Made by a program: the position numbers and the translations under genes
Shown: one piece after another, positions 25,596-34,004 of the stretch
Layout: each line of letters starts with the position of its first letter
Numbering within the stretch: position 1 is the first letter of the stretch
Notes under the pieces: model-generated
What the model saw: the letters and a program-made list of their open reading frames with translations, nothing else
Told to the model about the DNA's origin: nothing
Database searches by the model: none
Assembly (NCBI RefSeq): GCF_900155885.1
Contig: NZ_FTMB01000010.1
Location: 62,001-126,000, forward strand
Direction of reading: 5' to 3'
Source of the DNA: Rhizobium sp. RU20A
Lineage (GTDB): Bacteria; Pseudomonadota; Alphaproteobacteria; Rhizobiales; Rhizobiaceae
Length of the DNA stretch: 64,000 nucleotides

Positions 25596-26450
25596 TCACA
25601 GCTCTTCGAGGCTATCGTTCAACACTTCGATGCCACGGAGCCGGTTGCGCCCCGAAACGCCGGAGATTTCGATACAGCGGGTTGTGATGAGATGGCACAG
25701 GGCCATAACCGATACGTGGTTGAACAAGGGGCCGGGAGCGAGCGTGTGGCATCGGAAATGCCAGGTGGCGCTGGAGAGAAAAGCGACCCCTTCGTCCGTC
25801 ACGTAGAGCAGTCTCGCCTTGGACTTTTCAATCTGCCCGAGGACAAGGTCCATACGGGCAATGCGCCGACGCAGGCCGAAGACGATCACCACATCGTCTT
25901 CGGCAAGGCTTACAAGGTGCTCGCCAAGGGTCTGGCCACCGGCGGGAATGGCGACGATGTTCTCCACAACCTGTGTCAGTTGCCACTGCAAATAGCTTGC
26001 GAAGGGATGACTGGCGCGAAAGCCCACCACCCAGACCTTGCGCGCCTGGAGAATTGCAGAGGCCGCAGATGAGATCTGACTGTCCGATATGGCGAGGAAG
26101 GTCGCTTCAAGGTTGGCAACGCCCTGCGCCACATGCGCTGCAACCGACTGTTCAGCGCCGGCATCCGCCGCCGTGGTCAGGAACAGCCGAGAACCGGTCT
26201 GCTTTTCCGCTCGCGCGTGGCGCCGCGCTTCATCATAGTTCTCATAGCCAAGGCGCTGGACAAAGCGCGAGACGGTCGCCTTGGACACATGGGCAAGGGC
26301 CGCTAATTCCTGTGCCGAATAACTTGCCAGTTCGCCGGGAAAATCGCAGACAAATTCGCCCAGGCGTCGTTCAGCTGGATGGAGGCGCGGCAAGATCTGG
26401 CGAACTCGGGTCAGAAACGATTGCTCTTTTGTGCGCACAGCTGATCCCAT
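25596..26450 (-). CDS. MurR/RpiR-family transcriptional regulator
   Basis: A 284-residue regulator with an N-terminal helix-turn-helix (about 40-75, AQELAALAHVSKATVSRFVQRLG) and a SIS domain (about 120-255, KVWVVGFRASHPFASYL). SIS domains usually bind phosphosugars; relatives beside amino-acid or keto-acid transporters bind other ligands. It lies directly upstream of the TRAP operon on the same strand, separated by 308 bases with a perfect operator. A second copy of that operator overlaps its own start codon, so it very likely represses itself and the transporter. Confidence 0.92.
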   Translation of the reverse strand: MGSAVRTKEQSFLTRVRQILPRLHPAERRLGEFVCDFPGELASYSAQELAALAHVSKATVSRFVQRLGYENYDEARRHARAEKQTGSRLFLTTAADAGAEQSVAAHVAQGVANLEATFLAISDSQISSAASAILQARKVWVVGFRASHPFASYLQWQLTQVVENIVAIPAGGQTLGEHLVSLAEDDVVIVFGLRRRIARMDLVLGQIEKSKARLLYVTDEGVAFLSSATWHFRCHTLAPGPLFNHVSVMALCHLITTRCIEISGVSGRNRLRGIEVLNDSLEEL

Positions 26451-26466
26451 GAAATTGGAGTTTCAC
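26449..26466. promoter_or_regulatory. second RpiR operator overlapping the rpiR start codon
   Basis: ATGAAATTGGAGTTTCAC has the same 7-4-7 architecture as the site at 25468-25485, with the TGAAA and TTTCA cores identical. It covers the first codon of rpiR and the bases just before it, which fits autorepression. Confidence 0.6.
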
Positions 26467-26917
26467 GGCTCTGGTTGTGATGCGCTTGGATCGAGATGGC
26501 AAGTAGGTCAGTGTCGACAACTGCCGCTATCCTGGAAAACCGGAAGGTCGCTCAGATTTCTTGCCGCTGCGCTCCAAGTCGAAATGATCTTGAATGAGAT
26601 CAGCGGCATGCGCGGCAGGAGCGAGGGCCGTTGGAGCAGTCGGCCGTGACGCGAATGGCCTCGCTTTCGTCAGCACCGCCGCCGCGTCATCGCGTGCGAC
26701 CACCCTGAGTGCGGCACTGAGGGGGGCGTCGCTGAGCAGCCAGGCGGCGGCTTCTGCATCGAAAGGCTGCATCGTCCGCTTTCGATCGACCTCTCGACTG
26801 CGTGTCCTGTCACCTGCAAGCCGTTGCCTTGGTTCGGATTATTGATTTGCGCCGAGAACTCACGCCATTCCCTCGATCCCGGATGAGCCATCAGCGGAGG
26901 CCACCGAACCGGCTTTC
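26467..26917. other. intergenic stretch with one doubtful small frame
   Basis: This 451-base stretch lies between rpiR and the first DUF1185 gene. A minus-strand frame of 81 codons (26527-26772, starting MQPFDAEAAAWLLSDAPLS) has coding-like codon choice in its first half but no ribosome site and no family I recognise. It may be a gene remnant. The rest holds nothing I can name. Confidence 0.35.
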
Positions 26918-27499
26918 TCAGCGCTGCCCGTCATCACCGATGACGGACTGCTTCTCAAGCCCGCCGACACGGGCGTTGGGTCTGCCGCTGGTGCCCATGA
27001 CGAGGGCGAAGAGGATTTCGTCAGGCCGCGGCGCGTCCTGAATGCCGATCTCCATGCTGTTGAAGTGGCTGCGGACGTAGCAGGCATGGATGTAGTGCAC
27101 GGGCACCATCAGGCGATACCCAGAAGCGGCGACCGCCTTGTTGGCCGGCACGAGGGCCTTTGGCTGATCGAGGACCGCGCGCATGGCCCAGCCGCCGGCC
27201 TCGTGCCACACGGCGCCGTGCTCGATTTCGCCATTCACCCCGACGATCGCTGCCTTTCCGTAGACTTCGATCTGCGCCTTGCCGCCGAGCGCATCAACGA
27301 GTTCGTTCGCAAGCTCCGTTCCGAGGCTGCGCAGCTCGGCCATGAAAGGCATGAGATCGTCCACATAGACGCCGGCGAACGGATTTTTCACCACGGCTGC
27401 TGCGGACGCCATGCGCAACGGGGTCTGCGGGGCGGGGCCCATCTCGTGATAAATGGTCTCGATCGTCAGGCTTTTCTTGCGGATTTTAATCTGCGACAT
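26918..27499 (-). CDS. DUF1185 ('amino acid synthesis') family protein, copy 1
   Basis: A 193-residue protein from ATG 27499 (GGAAGAAG just upstream) of the DUF1185 family, whose function is not known despite its database name. Shared blocks with the copy at 32026-32616 are VVKNPFAG, EVYGKAAIVG, YVRSHFNSMEIGIQDAPRPDEI and GRPNARVGG. It follows the pyridoxine oxidase gene by 16 bases in the minus-strand operon of the vitamin B6 island. Association with both arms of a B6 catabolic cluster suggests a role in handling a pyridine intermediate, but that is inference. Confidence 0.85.
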   Translation of the reverse strand: MSQIKIRKKSLTIETIYHEMGPAPQTPLRMASAAAVVKNPFAGVYVDDLMPFMAELRSLGTELANELVDALGGKAQIEVYGKAAIVGVNGEIEHGAVWHEAGGWAMRAVLDQPKALVPANKAVAASGYRLMVPVHYIHACYVRSHFNSMEIGIQDAPRPDEILFALVMGTSGRPNARVGGLEKQSVIGDDGQR

Positions 27500-27515
27500 G
27501 CTCTTCTTCCGTGCG

Positions 27516-29084
27516 TCATGGGGTGGGGGCCAGTTGCGTGGTGTAGCTGACGGCAAAGGATTCGGCGATCGCAAGCACGGCGGCATGAATGGGACCTGCG
27601 GTCAGGCTCGGCATGACGGATGCATCGACCACGTGAATATTGTCGAGCGCGCGAAGGCGCAGCCTATCATCGACAACAGCGCCCTCGTCCTTGCCCATGC
27701 GGCAGGTGCCGCAGGGATGGTGATGGGTGATGACGGCATGGGCGATGAAGTCGTCGATTTCCGCCCGCGTCGTCATGCGCGCTGGCAGCAGTTCCTCCGC
27801 GCGCCACCCGTCGAGATGTGGATGGTGACCGATGGTACGGGCAGCCTCGAGCGCCTGGCGAAACAAGGCGCGATCCTGTTCTGTCTGCAGGTAGCAGGGA
27901 TCGATGACGAGCCGGTCGGAAAGATCGGGGCCGCTGATCCGGATGGTGCCGCGGCTGGTGGGATGGGTGACGCCGAACAGGAGCGAGAAGGCGCCGCCGG
28001 GCGCGGGTGCGACGAAGCGTTCCGAGACGATAGGGGCCACGCCGCAACCAACGACGATATCCGGTTTGCCCGTCTCTGCAAAACTGCCGGCGCGCATATA
28101 GGCCATGGATTCGGAGTGCTGGAGGCGTGAGGGCGGCAGGGGCCGGCGCGTGGCATAGAGATTGCCGGCGCCAAGCAGGTGATCCTGAAGATTGCGGCCG
28201 ATCTCGCCGATATTGATCAGACAGGGCACGCCGGCATCCGTGAGGACGGCTTCGGGGCCAATGCCGGAGCGCATGAGCAGGGCCGGGCTTTCGAGAGCCC
28301 CCGCGCACAGAATAATCTGATCGCCGGTCACGGTTGTCGGTCCGGAAGGGCCGAGGAGGTCCAACGTCCGCGCGACATGGCCTTCGAGCCTGATCTTCAG
28401 CACCTGATGCCCGGTGAGGATTGTCAGATTGGGTCGCGCCCGTACCGAAGGCGTCAGCCAGGCGTCCGCTACGGTAACGCGTCGGCCATCGCGGATGTTC
28501 AGCGAATTCGGCGTCACGCCGATCATGCGGCCGCTGTTGTGGCCGGCAAGACGCTCCAGCCCGAGGGCGGCGCCGGCCTCCATGAAGGCGGTTGCGACCG
28601 GGCTCACCTCGTCGGATGGCAGGTAGACCGGCATCGGACCTGCGGCGCCGTGGATGCCGTCGCCGCCGAGCGGATGGCTCTCGTTGGCCATGAAAAAAGG
28701 AAGAAGCCCCTCCCAACTCCAGCGCGGATTGCCGGTCGCATCGGCCCAGGCGGCGAAGTCGTCCGGATGGCCGCGCATATATCCCATGGCATGCAGGCAG
28801 CTCGAACCACCGACGACCTTGCCGCGCGCCCAGTGATGCGCGCGCCCGGCGGTGCCGGCCTGTGGTTCGGTCACGTAATCCCGGTCATAGCTCCGGCCCT
28901 GCAGCGCGGGCCAGGCGGCGGGCTTCCAGATGTCGGGGTCTTCCGGCTCGGTTCCGGCTTCGATCAGGATGACCCGGCAGCTGGAATCCGCGCTGAGGCG
29001 TGCCGCGAGCAGCGCCCCGGCCGAGCCGCCTCCGACAATGACCACATCATGGCCGGAATTGCTCGTCCGCTCCATCTTGTTCAT
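27516..29084 (-). CDS. GMC oxidoreductase, probable pyridoxine 4-oxidase
   Basis: FAD-dependent oxidase expected to convert pyridoxine to pyridoxal, the entry step for pyridoxine in vitamin B6 degradation pathway I. The 522-residue protein has the FAD motif GGGSAG near residue 18, the GMC signature around GKVVGGSSCLHAMGYMRG, and the active-site HHHPCGTCRMG. ATG 29084 follows AGGAGG. Gene order and strand (divergent from AAMS hydrolase and MHPC oxygenase, beside a GntR gene) match the M. loti cluster as I know it. Choline-dehydrogenase-like labels are the generic alternative, but context favours pyridoxine. Confidence 0.85.
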   Translation of the reverse strand: MNKMERTSNSGHDVVIVGGGSAGALLAARLSADSSCRVILIEAGTEPEDPDIWKPAAWPALQGRSYDRDYVTEPQAGTAGRAHHWARGKVVGGSSCLHAMGYMRGHPDDFAAWADATGNPRWSWEGLLPFFMANESHPLGGDGIHGAAGPMPVYLPSDEVSPVATAFMEAGAALGLERLAGHNSGRMIGVTPNSLNIRDGRRVTVADAWLTPSVRARPNLTILTGHQVLKIRLEGHVARTLDLLGPSGPTTVTGDQIILCAGALESPALLMRSGIGPEAVLTDAGVPCLINIGEIGRNLQDHLLGAGNLYATRRPLPPSRLQHSESMAYMRAGSFAETGKPDIVVGCGVAPIVSERFVAPAPGGAFSLLFGVTHPTSRGTIRISGPDLSDRLVIDPCYLQTEQDRALFRQALEAARTIGHHPHLDGWRAEELLPARMTTRAEIDDFIAHAVITHHHPCGTCRMGKDEGAVVDDRLRLRALDNIHVVDASVMPSLTAGPIHAAVLAIAESFAVSYTTQLAPTP

Positions 29085-29142
29085 TTCAATCCTCCTGAAG
29101 ACCGCCTCGCGAACTGTGCAGGGCGTTGCCAGTAAGGTGCCG

Positions 29143-29814
29143 TCAGGCGCCTTGCTCCATCGCGGCCTTCGCGGCGGCTTTCGCGCGTACCAGGTGGCGA
29201 TGGGCTGCCTTGCGGGCGGCCTTCTCGTCGCCGGCCGCGATGGCCTCGTAGATCTGCGTCATTTCGACAAGGCTGCTCTGCGCGCGACCCTCGAGCGACA
29301 TGGAGCGTCCGCGGAAAAAGCTGATCCGGGCCAGCAGTCCACGATGCACTTCCTCGATGATCGGATTTCCGCAATTGGCCAGGATGATGGCATAGAACTC
29401 GGCCGCCGCCATGACCCGTGCATAGCTGTCATCGCTTGAGGCTGCCTCGCGAAATGCGATCAGCGACGCCTCGAGGGCGGCGAGCTTTTCCTTGGTGATC
29501 AGCTTGGCGCAGCGCCCTGCCGCCTCGATTTCTAGAAGTTCGCGCACTTCGTAGATCGCGGTCGCCTCTTCCCATGTCAGCGTCGGCATGGAAGGGCCGC
29601 GGTTCGGAATGATCTCGATCAGCCGTTCCGCCTCTAGACTGCGCAGCGCCTCTCTCAGCGATGGCCGGCTGACACCGAGTTCGGCGCAGAGCTGGCTTTC
29701 GACGAGGCGCGCACCGGGCTGGAACAGGCCCGAAAAGATTGCCTGCCGCAGTTTCTCGACGGTCTCCTGCTGCACGGTTCGAGGTGAAATCCGCAGATTC
29801 AGAACCGGCTTCAT
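29143..29814 (-). CDS. GntR-family (FCD) regulator of the vitamin B6 island
   Basis: A 223-residue regulator with winged HTH at about 12-78 (SQLCAELGVSRPSLREALRSLEAERL) and an FCD effector domain behind it. ATG 29814 heads the minus-strand set with pyridoxine oxidase and DUF1185, and faces the plus-strand degradation operon across 164 bases. A TGTCTGACA palindrome there is the likely site. Its ligand is probably a pathway acid such as 4-pyridoxate; that is inference. Confidence 0.9.
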   Translation of the reverse strand: MKPVLNLRISPRTVQQETVEKLRQAIFSGLFQPGARLVESQLCAELGVSRPSLREALRSLEAERLIEIIPNRGPSMPTLTWEEATAIYEVRELLEIEAAGRCAKLITKEKLAALEASLIAFREAASSDDSYARVMAAAEFYAIILANCGNPIIEEVHRGLLARISFFRGRSMSLEGRAQSSLVEMTQIYEAIAAGDEKAARKAAHRHLVRAKAAAKAAMEQGA

Positions 29815-29902
29815 GCATGGGCCTCGCTGGCGTTTCGATGGTGTTCTTGCGTGTATTTCTAATCTGTACTCGCCTTAATGTCATTTTGCAAGATTGAAAG
29901 AA

Positions 29903-29911
29903 TGTCTGACA
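29903..29911. promoter_or_regulatory. TGTCTGACA palindrome in the divergent B6 promoter
   Basis: A perfect odd palindrome (TGTC-T-GACA) of the type bound by FCD-class GntR proteins, placed between the GntR gene and the AAMS hydrolase gene. A TTGACG at 29918-29923 lies next to it. I could not define a convincing -10. Confidence 0.45.
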
Positions 29912-29978
29912 ATCTGGTTGACGCCCATGGGAAAGTGTGGTCCTTTTTGCCCAACAAAACAAACAAGGGGAGCGTTAG

Positions 29979-30809
29979 ATGGGGGCGGATTTGCCTTACC
30001 GACGACTCGCGTCACGACGGATCGACATCGGTCGAACCGTGCTGAATATCCGGGAAGAGGGCGAGGGCCCGCTGATGCTGTTCCTGCACGGCATCACCGC
30101 CAACTCCGCCGTTTTCGCGCCGCTGATGGCGGATTTTTCGAGCCGCTTCCGCACGGTCGCGGTCGACCAGCGCGGTCACGGCCTCAGCGACAAGCCGCAG
30201 GCTGGTTACGAGGCCGACGACTACGCAGAAGACATCGCCGCGCTGATCCGAACCCTCGATCGCGGGCCGGCGATCCTGATCGGTCATTCGCTCGGTTCGC
30301 GCAATTCGGTCACGGCCGCGGCCCGTCATCCGGCCTTGGTGCGCTCGGTGGTCGCCATCGATTTCACGCCGTTCATCGAGCCCGAGGTCTTCGATGCACT
30401 GGAAGCGCGTGTCAACGCCGGCGATCAGGCATTCGAAAGCCTGGAGGCCGTCGAGGCCTATCTTGCCCGGCGCTATCCCAACATTCCAGAAGGGGCGATC
30501 CGCACGCGCGCGGCCAGCGGCTACGAGCGAGGCGCCGACGGCTACCGCCCATTAGCATCGCCCTCCGCCATGGCCCAGACCGCAAATGGTCTGCGTGCCG
30601 ATCTTTCGCCCGCCTACCGGGCGGTGACGCGGCCCGTGCTTCTCGTAAGGGGTGGCGAGAGCAAGCTCGTCTCCACTGATGCGCTCGCCAAGACCAGTGC
30701 CCTGAGGCCCGACATGCCGGTCGTCGTCGTTCCCGGCGCCGACCACTATGTCAACGAGGTGTCGCCCGACGTCACCTCACGCGCAATCACCAATTTCATC
30801 GACGCTTGA
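29979..30809 (+). CDS. alpha/beta hydrolase, (E)-2-(acetamidomethylene)succinate hydrolase
   Basis: Last step of vitamin B6 degradation: hydrolyses (E)-2-(acetamidomethylene)succinate to succinate semialdehyde, acetate, ammonia and CO2. The 276-residue protein shows the nucleophile S104 in GHSLG, D128 in VAIDF and H256 in GADHYV. Serine and aspartate are 24 apart, with the acid placed after strand 6, as I recall for the M. loti enzyme. ATG 29979 follows AAGGGGAG. The next gene, 19 bases on, encodes the enzyme that makes its substrate. Confidence 0.93.
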   Translation: MGADLPYRRLASRRIDIGRTVLNIREEGEGPLMLFLHGITANSAVFAPLMADFSSRFRTVAVDQRGHGLSDKPQAGYEADDYAEDIAALIRTLDRGPAILIGHSLGSRNSVTAAARHPALVRSVVAIDFTPFIEPEVFDALEARVNAGDQAFESLEAVEAYLARRYPNIPEGAIRTRAASGYERGADGYRPLASPSAMAQTANGLRADLSPAYRAVTRPVLLVRGGESKLVSTDALAKTSALRPDMPVVVVPGADHYVNEVSPDVTSRAITNFIDA

Positions 30810-30828
30810 GATAGACGGAAAACGTGAC

Positions 30829-31968
30829 ATGACCAACATCAACAAAAGCTCCACGCGGTCGCGCCGCGCCGAAGTTGCAGGCGGCGGCTTTGCCGGCCTG
30901 ACCGCCGCAATTGCCCTGCGCCAGAACGGCTGGGACGTGCGTCTGCACGAAAGAAGCAATGAACTGCGCGCCTTCGGGGCCGGTATCTATCTCTGGCACA
31001 ACGGCTTGCGGGTGCTGGAAGGTGTCGGCGCCTTGAACGAGGTGCTGGAGGGCTCGCACACCCCGCCGACCTACGAGACCTGGATGCACAACAAGTCCGT
31101 CTCGAAGGAGACCTTCAAGGGTCTGCCCTGGCGCGTCATGACGCGCAGCCATTTGCACAATGCGCTGGTGAACCGGGCCAAGGCGGTGGGCGTCGAGATC
31201 GCCGTCAATTCCGAGGCCGTCGCCGCGGATCCGGCGGGCCGGCTGACATTGCAGACGGGCGAGGTCATCGAAGCGGACCTGATCGTCGGCGCCGACGGCG
31301 TCGGTTCGAAGGTGCGCGATTCCATCGGTTTCCAGCAGGAGCGCTGGGGCTCGAAGGACGGCATCATCCGGCTGATCGTGCCGCGCAAGAAGGCGGAGCT
31401 CGGCCATGGCGAATGGGACAACACCATCGACATGTGGAACTTCTGGCCGCGGGTCCAGCGCATCCTCTATTCGCCCTGCAACGAGAACGAGCTTTATCTC
31501 GGCCTGATGGCACCGTCCGACGATCCGCGCGGATCGCGCGTGCCGCTCGATCTCGAGGTCTGGGTGGAGATGTTCCCGTTCCTGGAGCCGTGCCTTGTCG
31601 AGGCCGCGAAACTCCAGAGCGCCCGCTACGATCGCTACGAGACGACCAAGCTCGATCGCTGGACCGCCGGCAAGGTTGCGCTGGTGGGCGATGCCGCGCA
31701 TGCCATGTGCCCGGCGCTGGCGCAGGGTGCGGGCTGCGCCATGGTCAATGCCTTCAGCCTTGCCCAAGACGTTGCCGCCGAAGGCTCCGTCGAGGATGCC
31801 CTGCTCGCGTGGGAAAGGCGCATCCGCCCGATCACGGACCGCACGCAGCAGATCTCCGCCGATTACGCGGCCAACCGGTCGCTTTCCAAGGGCAACATGT
31901 TCACGCCCGAAGCGCTCGAAGCCGCCCGCTACGACCCCATCAACCGCGTCTATTCCTGGCCCCAGTAA
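30829..31968 (+). CDS. 2-methyl-3-hydroxypyridine-5-carboxylate oxygenase (MHPCO)
   Basis: FAD monooxygenase that hydroxylates and opens the pyridine ring of 2-methyl-3-hydroxypyridine-5-carboxylate using NADH and O2. From ATG 30829 it has 379 residues, as in M. loti MHPCO, which I recognise over long blocks (for example GAGIYLWHNGLRVLEG and WNFWPRVQRILYSPCNENE). FAD motifs are AGGGFAGL near residue 18, the DG motif VGADGVGSKVRD and the GD motif LVGDAAHAMCPALAQGAG. It is the ring-cleaving step and the most diagnostic gene of the island. Confidence 0.96.
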   Translation: MTNINKSSTRSRRAEVAGGGFAGLTAAIALRQNGWDVRLHERSNELRAFGAGIYLWHNGLRVLEGVGALNEVLEGSHTPPTYETWMHNKSVSKETFKGLPWRVMTRSHLHNALVNRAKAVGVEIAVNSEAVAADPAGRLTLQTGEVIEADLIVGADGVGSKVRDSIGFQQERWGSKDGIIRLIVPRKKAELGHGEWDNTIDMWNFWPRVQRILYSPCNENELYLGLMAPSDDPRGSRVPLDLEVWVEMFPFLEPCLVEAAKLQSARYDRYETTKLDRWTAGKVALVGDAAHAMCPALAQGAGCAMVNAFSLAQDVAAEGSVEDALLAWERRIRPITDRTQQISADYAANRSLSKGNMFTPEALEAARYDPINRVYSWPQ

Positions 31969-32025
31969 GGTCCTCAAAACACATGCGCGGCCAGATCCAG
32001 TCATCCACCTCGTGAGGAGATCGAG

Positions 32026-32616
32026 ATGAATTATTCCAGACAGGTTGAACAAGATTACGAGGTGCGGGGATGGTTCTCCTCCGTGCAGGAAATCTGCCAT
32101 GACGGTGGCGCGCCGGGCGACAGCCTCCTGCGCGTCGCCACCGGCGTCATCATCCGCAATCCCTTCGCGGGCAAGTTCGTCAGCGATCTCAGCCCGCTGA
32201 CAAATCCGAGTGCCGCGATCGGCCATGCGCTCGGGCAGCGCGCGGTCGCGCTTCTGGGCGGACGGCCGGTCGAAAGCTACGGCAAGGGCGGCATTGCGGG
32301 CACGGCCGGCGAGCAGGAGCATGTCGTTGCCTGCATCACCACCACCTTCGGCAACCCGCTGCGCGAGCAGGTGGGGGGCGGGGATGCCTGGATATCCTCC
32401 GTCAGCAAAGTGGCAGCCGCCGGGACCTCCATCGATATTCCGCTGGCGCACAAGGACGAGCTTTACATCCGCTCGCATTACGACGCGATCACCTTCTGCG
32501 TGCCGGATGGACCGCGTCCCGACGAAATCCTGATCTGTGTCGCCGTAGCCAGCGGTCCGCGCGTGCATCAGCGCGTCGGCGGCAAGACCGTCGCGGACCT
32601 CGTGGCTTCCACCTGA
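32026..32616 (+). CDS. DUF1185 ('amino acid synthesis') family protein, copy 2
   Basis: A 196-residue DUF1185 protein, paralogous to the minus-strand copy at 26918-27499; shared blocks are VIIRNPFAG, SYGKGGIAG, YIRSHYDAITFCVPDGPRPDEI and GPRVHQRVGG. ATG 32026 follows GAGGAG. It sits between the ring-opening oxygenase and a PEBP-fold gene in the plus-strand operon. No reaction of the known B6 pathway is left unassigned, so it may handle a side product or help with an unstable intermediate. The function is unknown. Confidence 0.87.
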   Translation: MNYSRQVEQDYEVRGWFSSVQEICHDGGAPGDSLLRVATGVIIRNPFAGKFVSDLSPLTNPSAAIGHALGQRAVALLGGRPVESYGKGGIAGTAGEQEHVVACITTTFGNPLREQVGGGDAWISSVSKVAAAGTSIDIPLAHKDELYIRSHYDAITFCVPDGPRPDEILICVAVASGPRVHQRVGGKTVADLVAST

Positions 32617-32643
32617 GCCGTCCCGAAACAAAGGAACACATTC

Positions 32644-33102
32644 ATGCCTCTCAATATCAAAGACCTGAAGATCACCTCCTCGGATTTCGAGCCGCTCGGT
32701 CGTCTGCGCGACGAACATGCCGGCGACAAAGGCAACGTGCTGCCGAAGCTCACCGTCAGCGGCGTTCCGGCCGGCACCAAGGAGTTGGCCGTGATCTGCC
32801 ACGACCCGGATGCGCCGCTCGCCAACGGGTTCACGCACTGGACCGTCTACGGGATCGATCCGACCGCCACCGACCTCTCTGACGCGCAGGAGAAATACCG
32901 CGTCGGTCCGAATGGCGGCGGTGACAAGCAGTATTACGGACCGCAGCCGCCGGCCGGTCACGGCATCCATCACTACTACTTCTGGGTCTACGCCCTCGAC
33001 ACCCATGTCGAGGGAGCGCCGACGCGCGAGGAGTTCCTCGCGGCCTATGCCGGGAACATCATCGAGCAGAACCGGATCGTCGGTCTTTACGAGAACAGGT
33101 GA
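32644..33102 (+). CDS. PEBP-fold protein (YbhB/YbcL family)
   Basis: A 152-residue protein of the phosphatidylethanolamine-binding family. The diagnostic blocks are AVICHDPDAP, FTHWTVYGID and the cluster HGIHHYYFWVYALD, which shape the small anion-binding pocket. There is no signal peptide, so it is probably cytoplasmic. ATG 32644 follows AAAGGAAC. It lies between DUF1185 and the dicarboxylate decarboxylase genes of the B6 operon. Its function here is not known; binding of an anionic pyridine or intermediate is one idea. Confidence 0.88.
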   Translation: MPLNIKDLKITSSDFEPLGRLRDEHAGDKGNVLPKLTVSGVPAGTKELAVICHDPDAPLANGFTHWTVYGIDPTATDLSDAQEKYRVGPNGGGDKQYYGPQPPAGHGIHHYYFWVYALDTHVEGAPTREEFLAAYAGNIIEQNRIVGLYENR

Positions 33103-33174
33103 ACAGGAACGCCGCGGCGCCGGTCACAACGATAAAAATCGGGGTCGGCACTGCGGCAGACTGGGGGAACAACA

Positions 33175-33897
33175 ATGACAGACAAGACACAGAGCCGACA
33201 GACGGTTTTCGAAGAACTGGTCATGGCCACCAAGGTCCTCATCAATGAAGGGATCATGGACACGTTCGGCCATATCAGCGCCCGCGACCCGGATGATCCG
33301 AACGGCTTCTTCATGGCGTCCAAGCTGGCGCCGAGCCACATCACCGTCGCGGACATGCAGCGCTTCAATCTCGACGGCGAGACGACCGACAACCGGCCGT
33401 CCTATCTCGAGCGCTACATCCACAGCGAAATCTACAAGGTCCGGCCGGATGTGCAGTGCGTGCTGCATACCCATTCGCCCGCCGTGCTGCCCTATTGCTT
33501 CGTCGACCAGCCGCTGCGGCCCGTCACCCACATGGGCGGCTTCATGGGCGAGTCCGTTCCCGTCTATGAAATCCGCGACACCCATGGCGATGCGACGGAT
33601 CTGTTCGGCGGAAGCCCCGCCGTCTGCGCCGAAATCGCCAAGGTCCTCGGCGATCAGGCAGTGGTCCTCATGGCGCGCCACGGCGTGGTCAATGTCGGCG
33701 ACTCCGTCCGCCAAGTCGTCTTCCGCGCCTTCTATCTGGAGCAGGAAGCCGCCGCGCTCACCGCGGGCCTGCGGATCGGCAATGTCAAGTACCTGACGCC
33801 CGGCGAGGTGGTCGCCGCCGGCAAGCTCGTCGGCGCCCAGATCGACCGCGGCTGGGACCACTGGACGCGCCGTCTGGAGCAGGCGGGACTGGCCTGA
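33175..33897 (+). CDS. class II aldolase-fold 3-hydroxy-2-methylpyridine-4,5-dicarboxylate 4-decarboxylase
   Basis: Metal-dependent decarboxylase that removes the 4-carboxyl group to give 2-methyl-3-hydroxypyridine-5-carboxylate, the oxygenase substrate. The 240-residue protein has the class II aldolase/adducin fold, with metal ligands H98 and H100 in VLHTHSPA and a later His in [13 protein letters not shown] 33175 follows GGGGAA. Position and family match the M. loti decarboxylase gene. A generic aldolase role is the alternative, but context is strong. Confidence 0.9.
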   Translation: MTDKTQSRQTVFEELVMATKVLINEGIMDTFGHISARDPDDPNGFFMASKLAPSHITVADMQRFNLDGETTDNRPSYLERYIHSEIYKVRPDVQCVLHTHSPAVLPYCFVDQPLRPVTHMGGFMGESVPVYEIRDTHGDATDLFGGSPAVCAEIAKVLGDQAVVLMARHGVVNVGDSVRQVVFRAFYLEQEAAALTAGLRIGNVKYLTPGEVVAAGKLVGAQIDRGWDHWTRRLEQAGLA

Positions 33898-33918
33898 GGC
33901 CTGCAGCCATTTGACGAG

Positions 33919-33938
33919 CGCCCGGACCCGTCCGGGCG
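33919..33938 (+). other. perfect GC-rich hairpin between decarboxylase and dehydrogenase genes
   Basis: CGCCCGGA (33919-33926) pairs with TCCGGGCG (33931-33938) around CCCG, 22 bases after the decarboxylase stop. No T tract follows. It probably sets relative expression of the upstream and downstream halves of the operon. Confidence 0.45.
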
Positions 33939-34004
33939 TCGCATGGGGGTGCCCCGGCCGATCGAGGTCGTTTCGCGGGCGCCGCAACGTCAAGCAAAGC
34001 GGTG

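Noticed and set aside
30796-33006. Very long minus-strand open frame (736 codons) across the B6 operon
   Set aside because: It is antisense to the hydrolase, MHPC oxygenase, DUF1185 and PEBP genes, which have ribosome sites and family motifs. Long antisense frames are common in GC-rich DNA.
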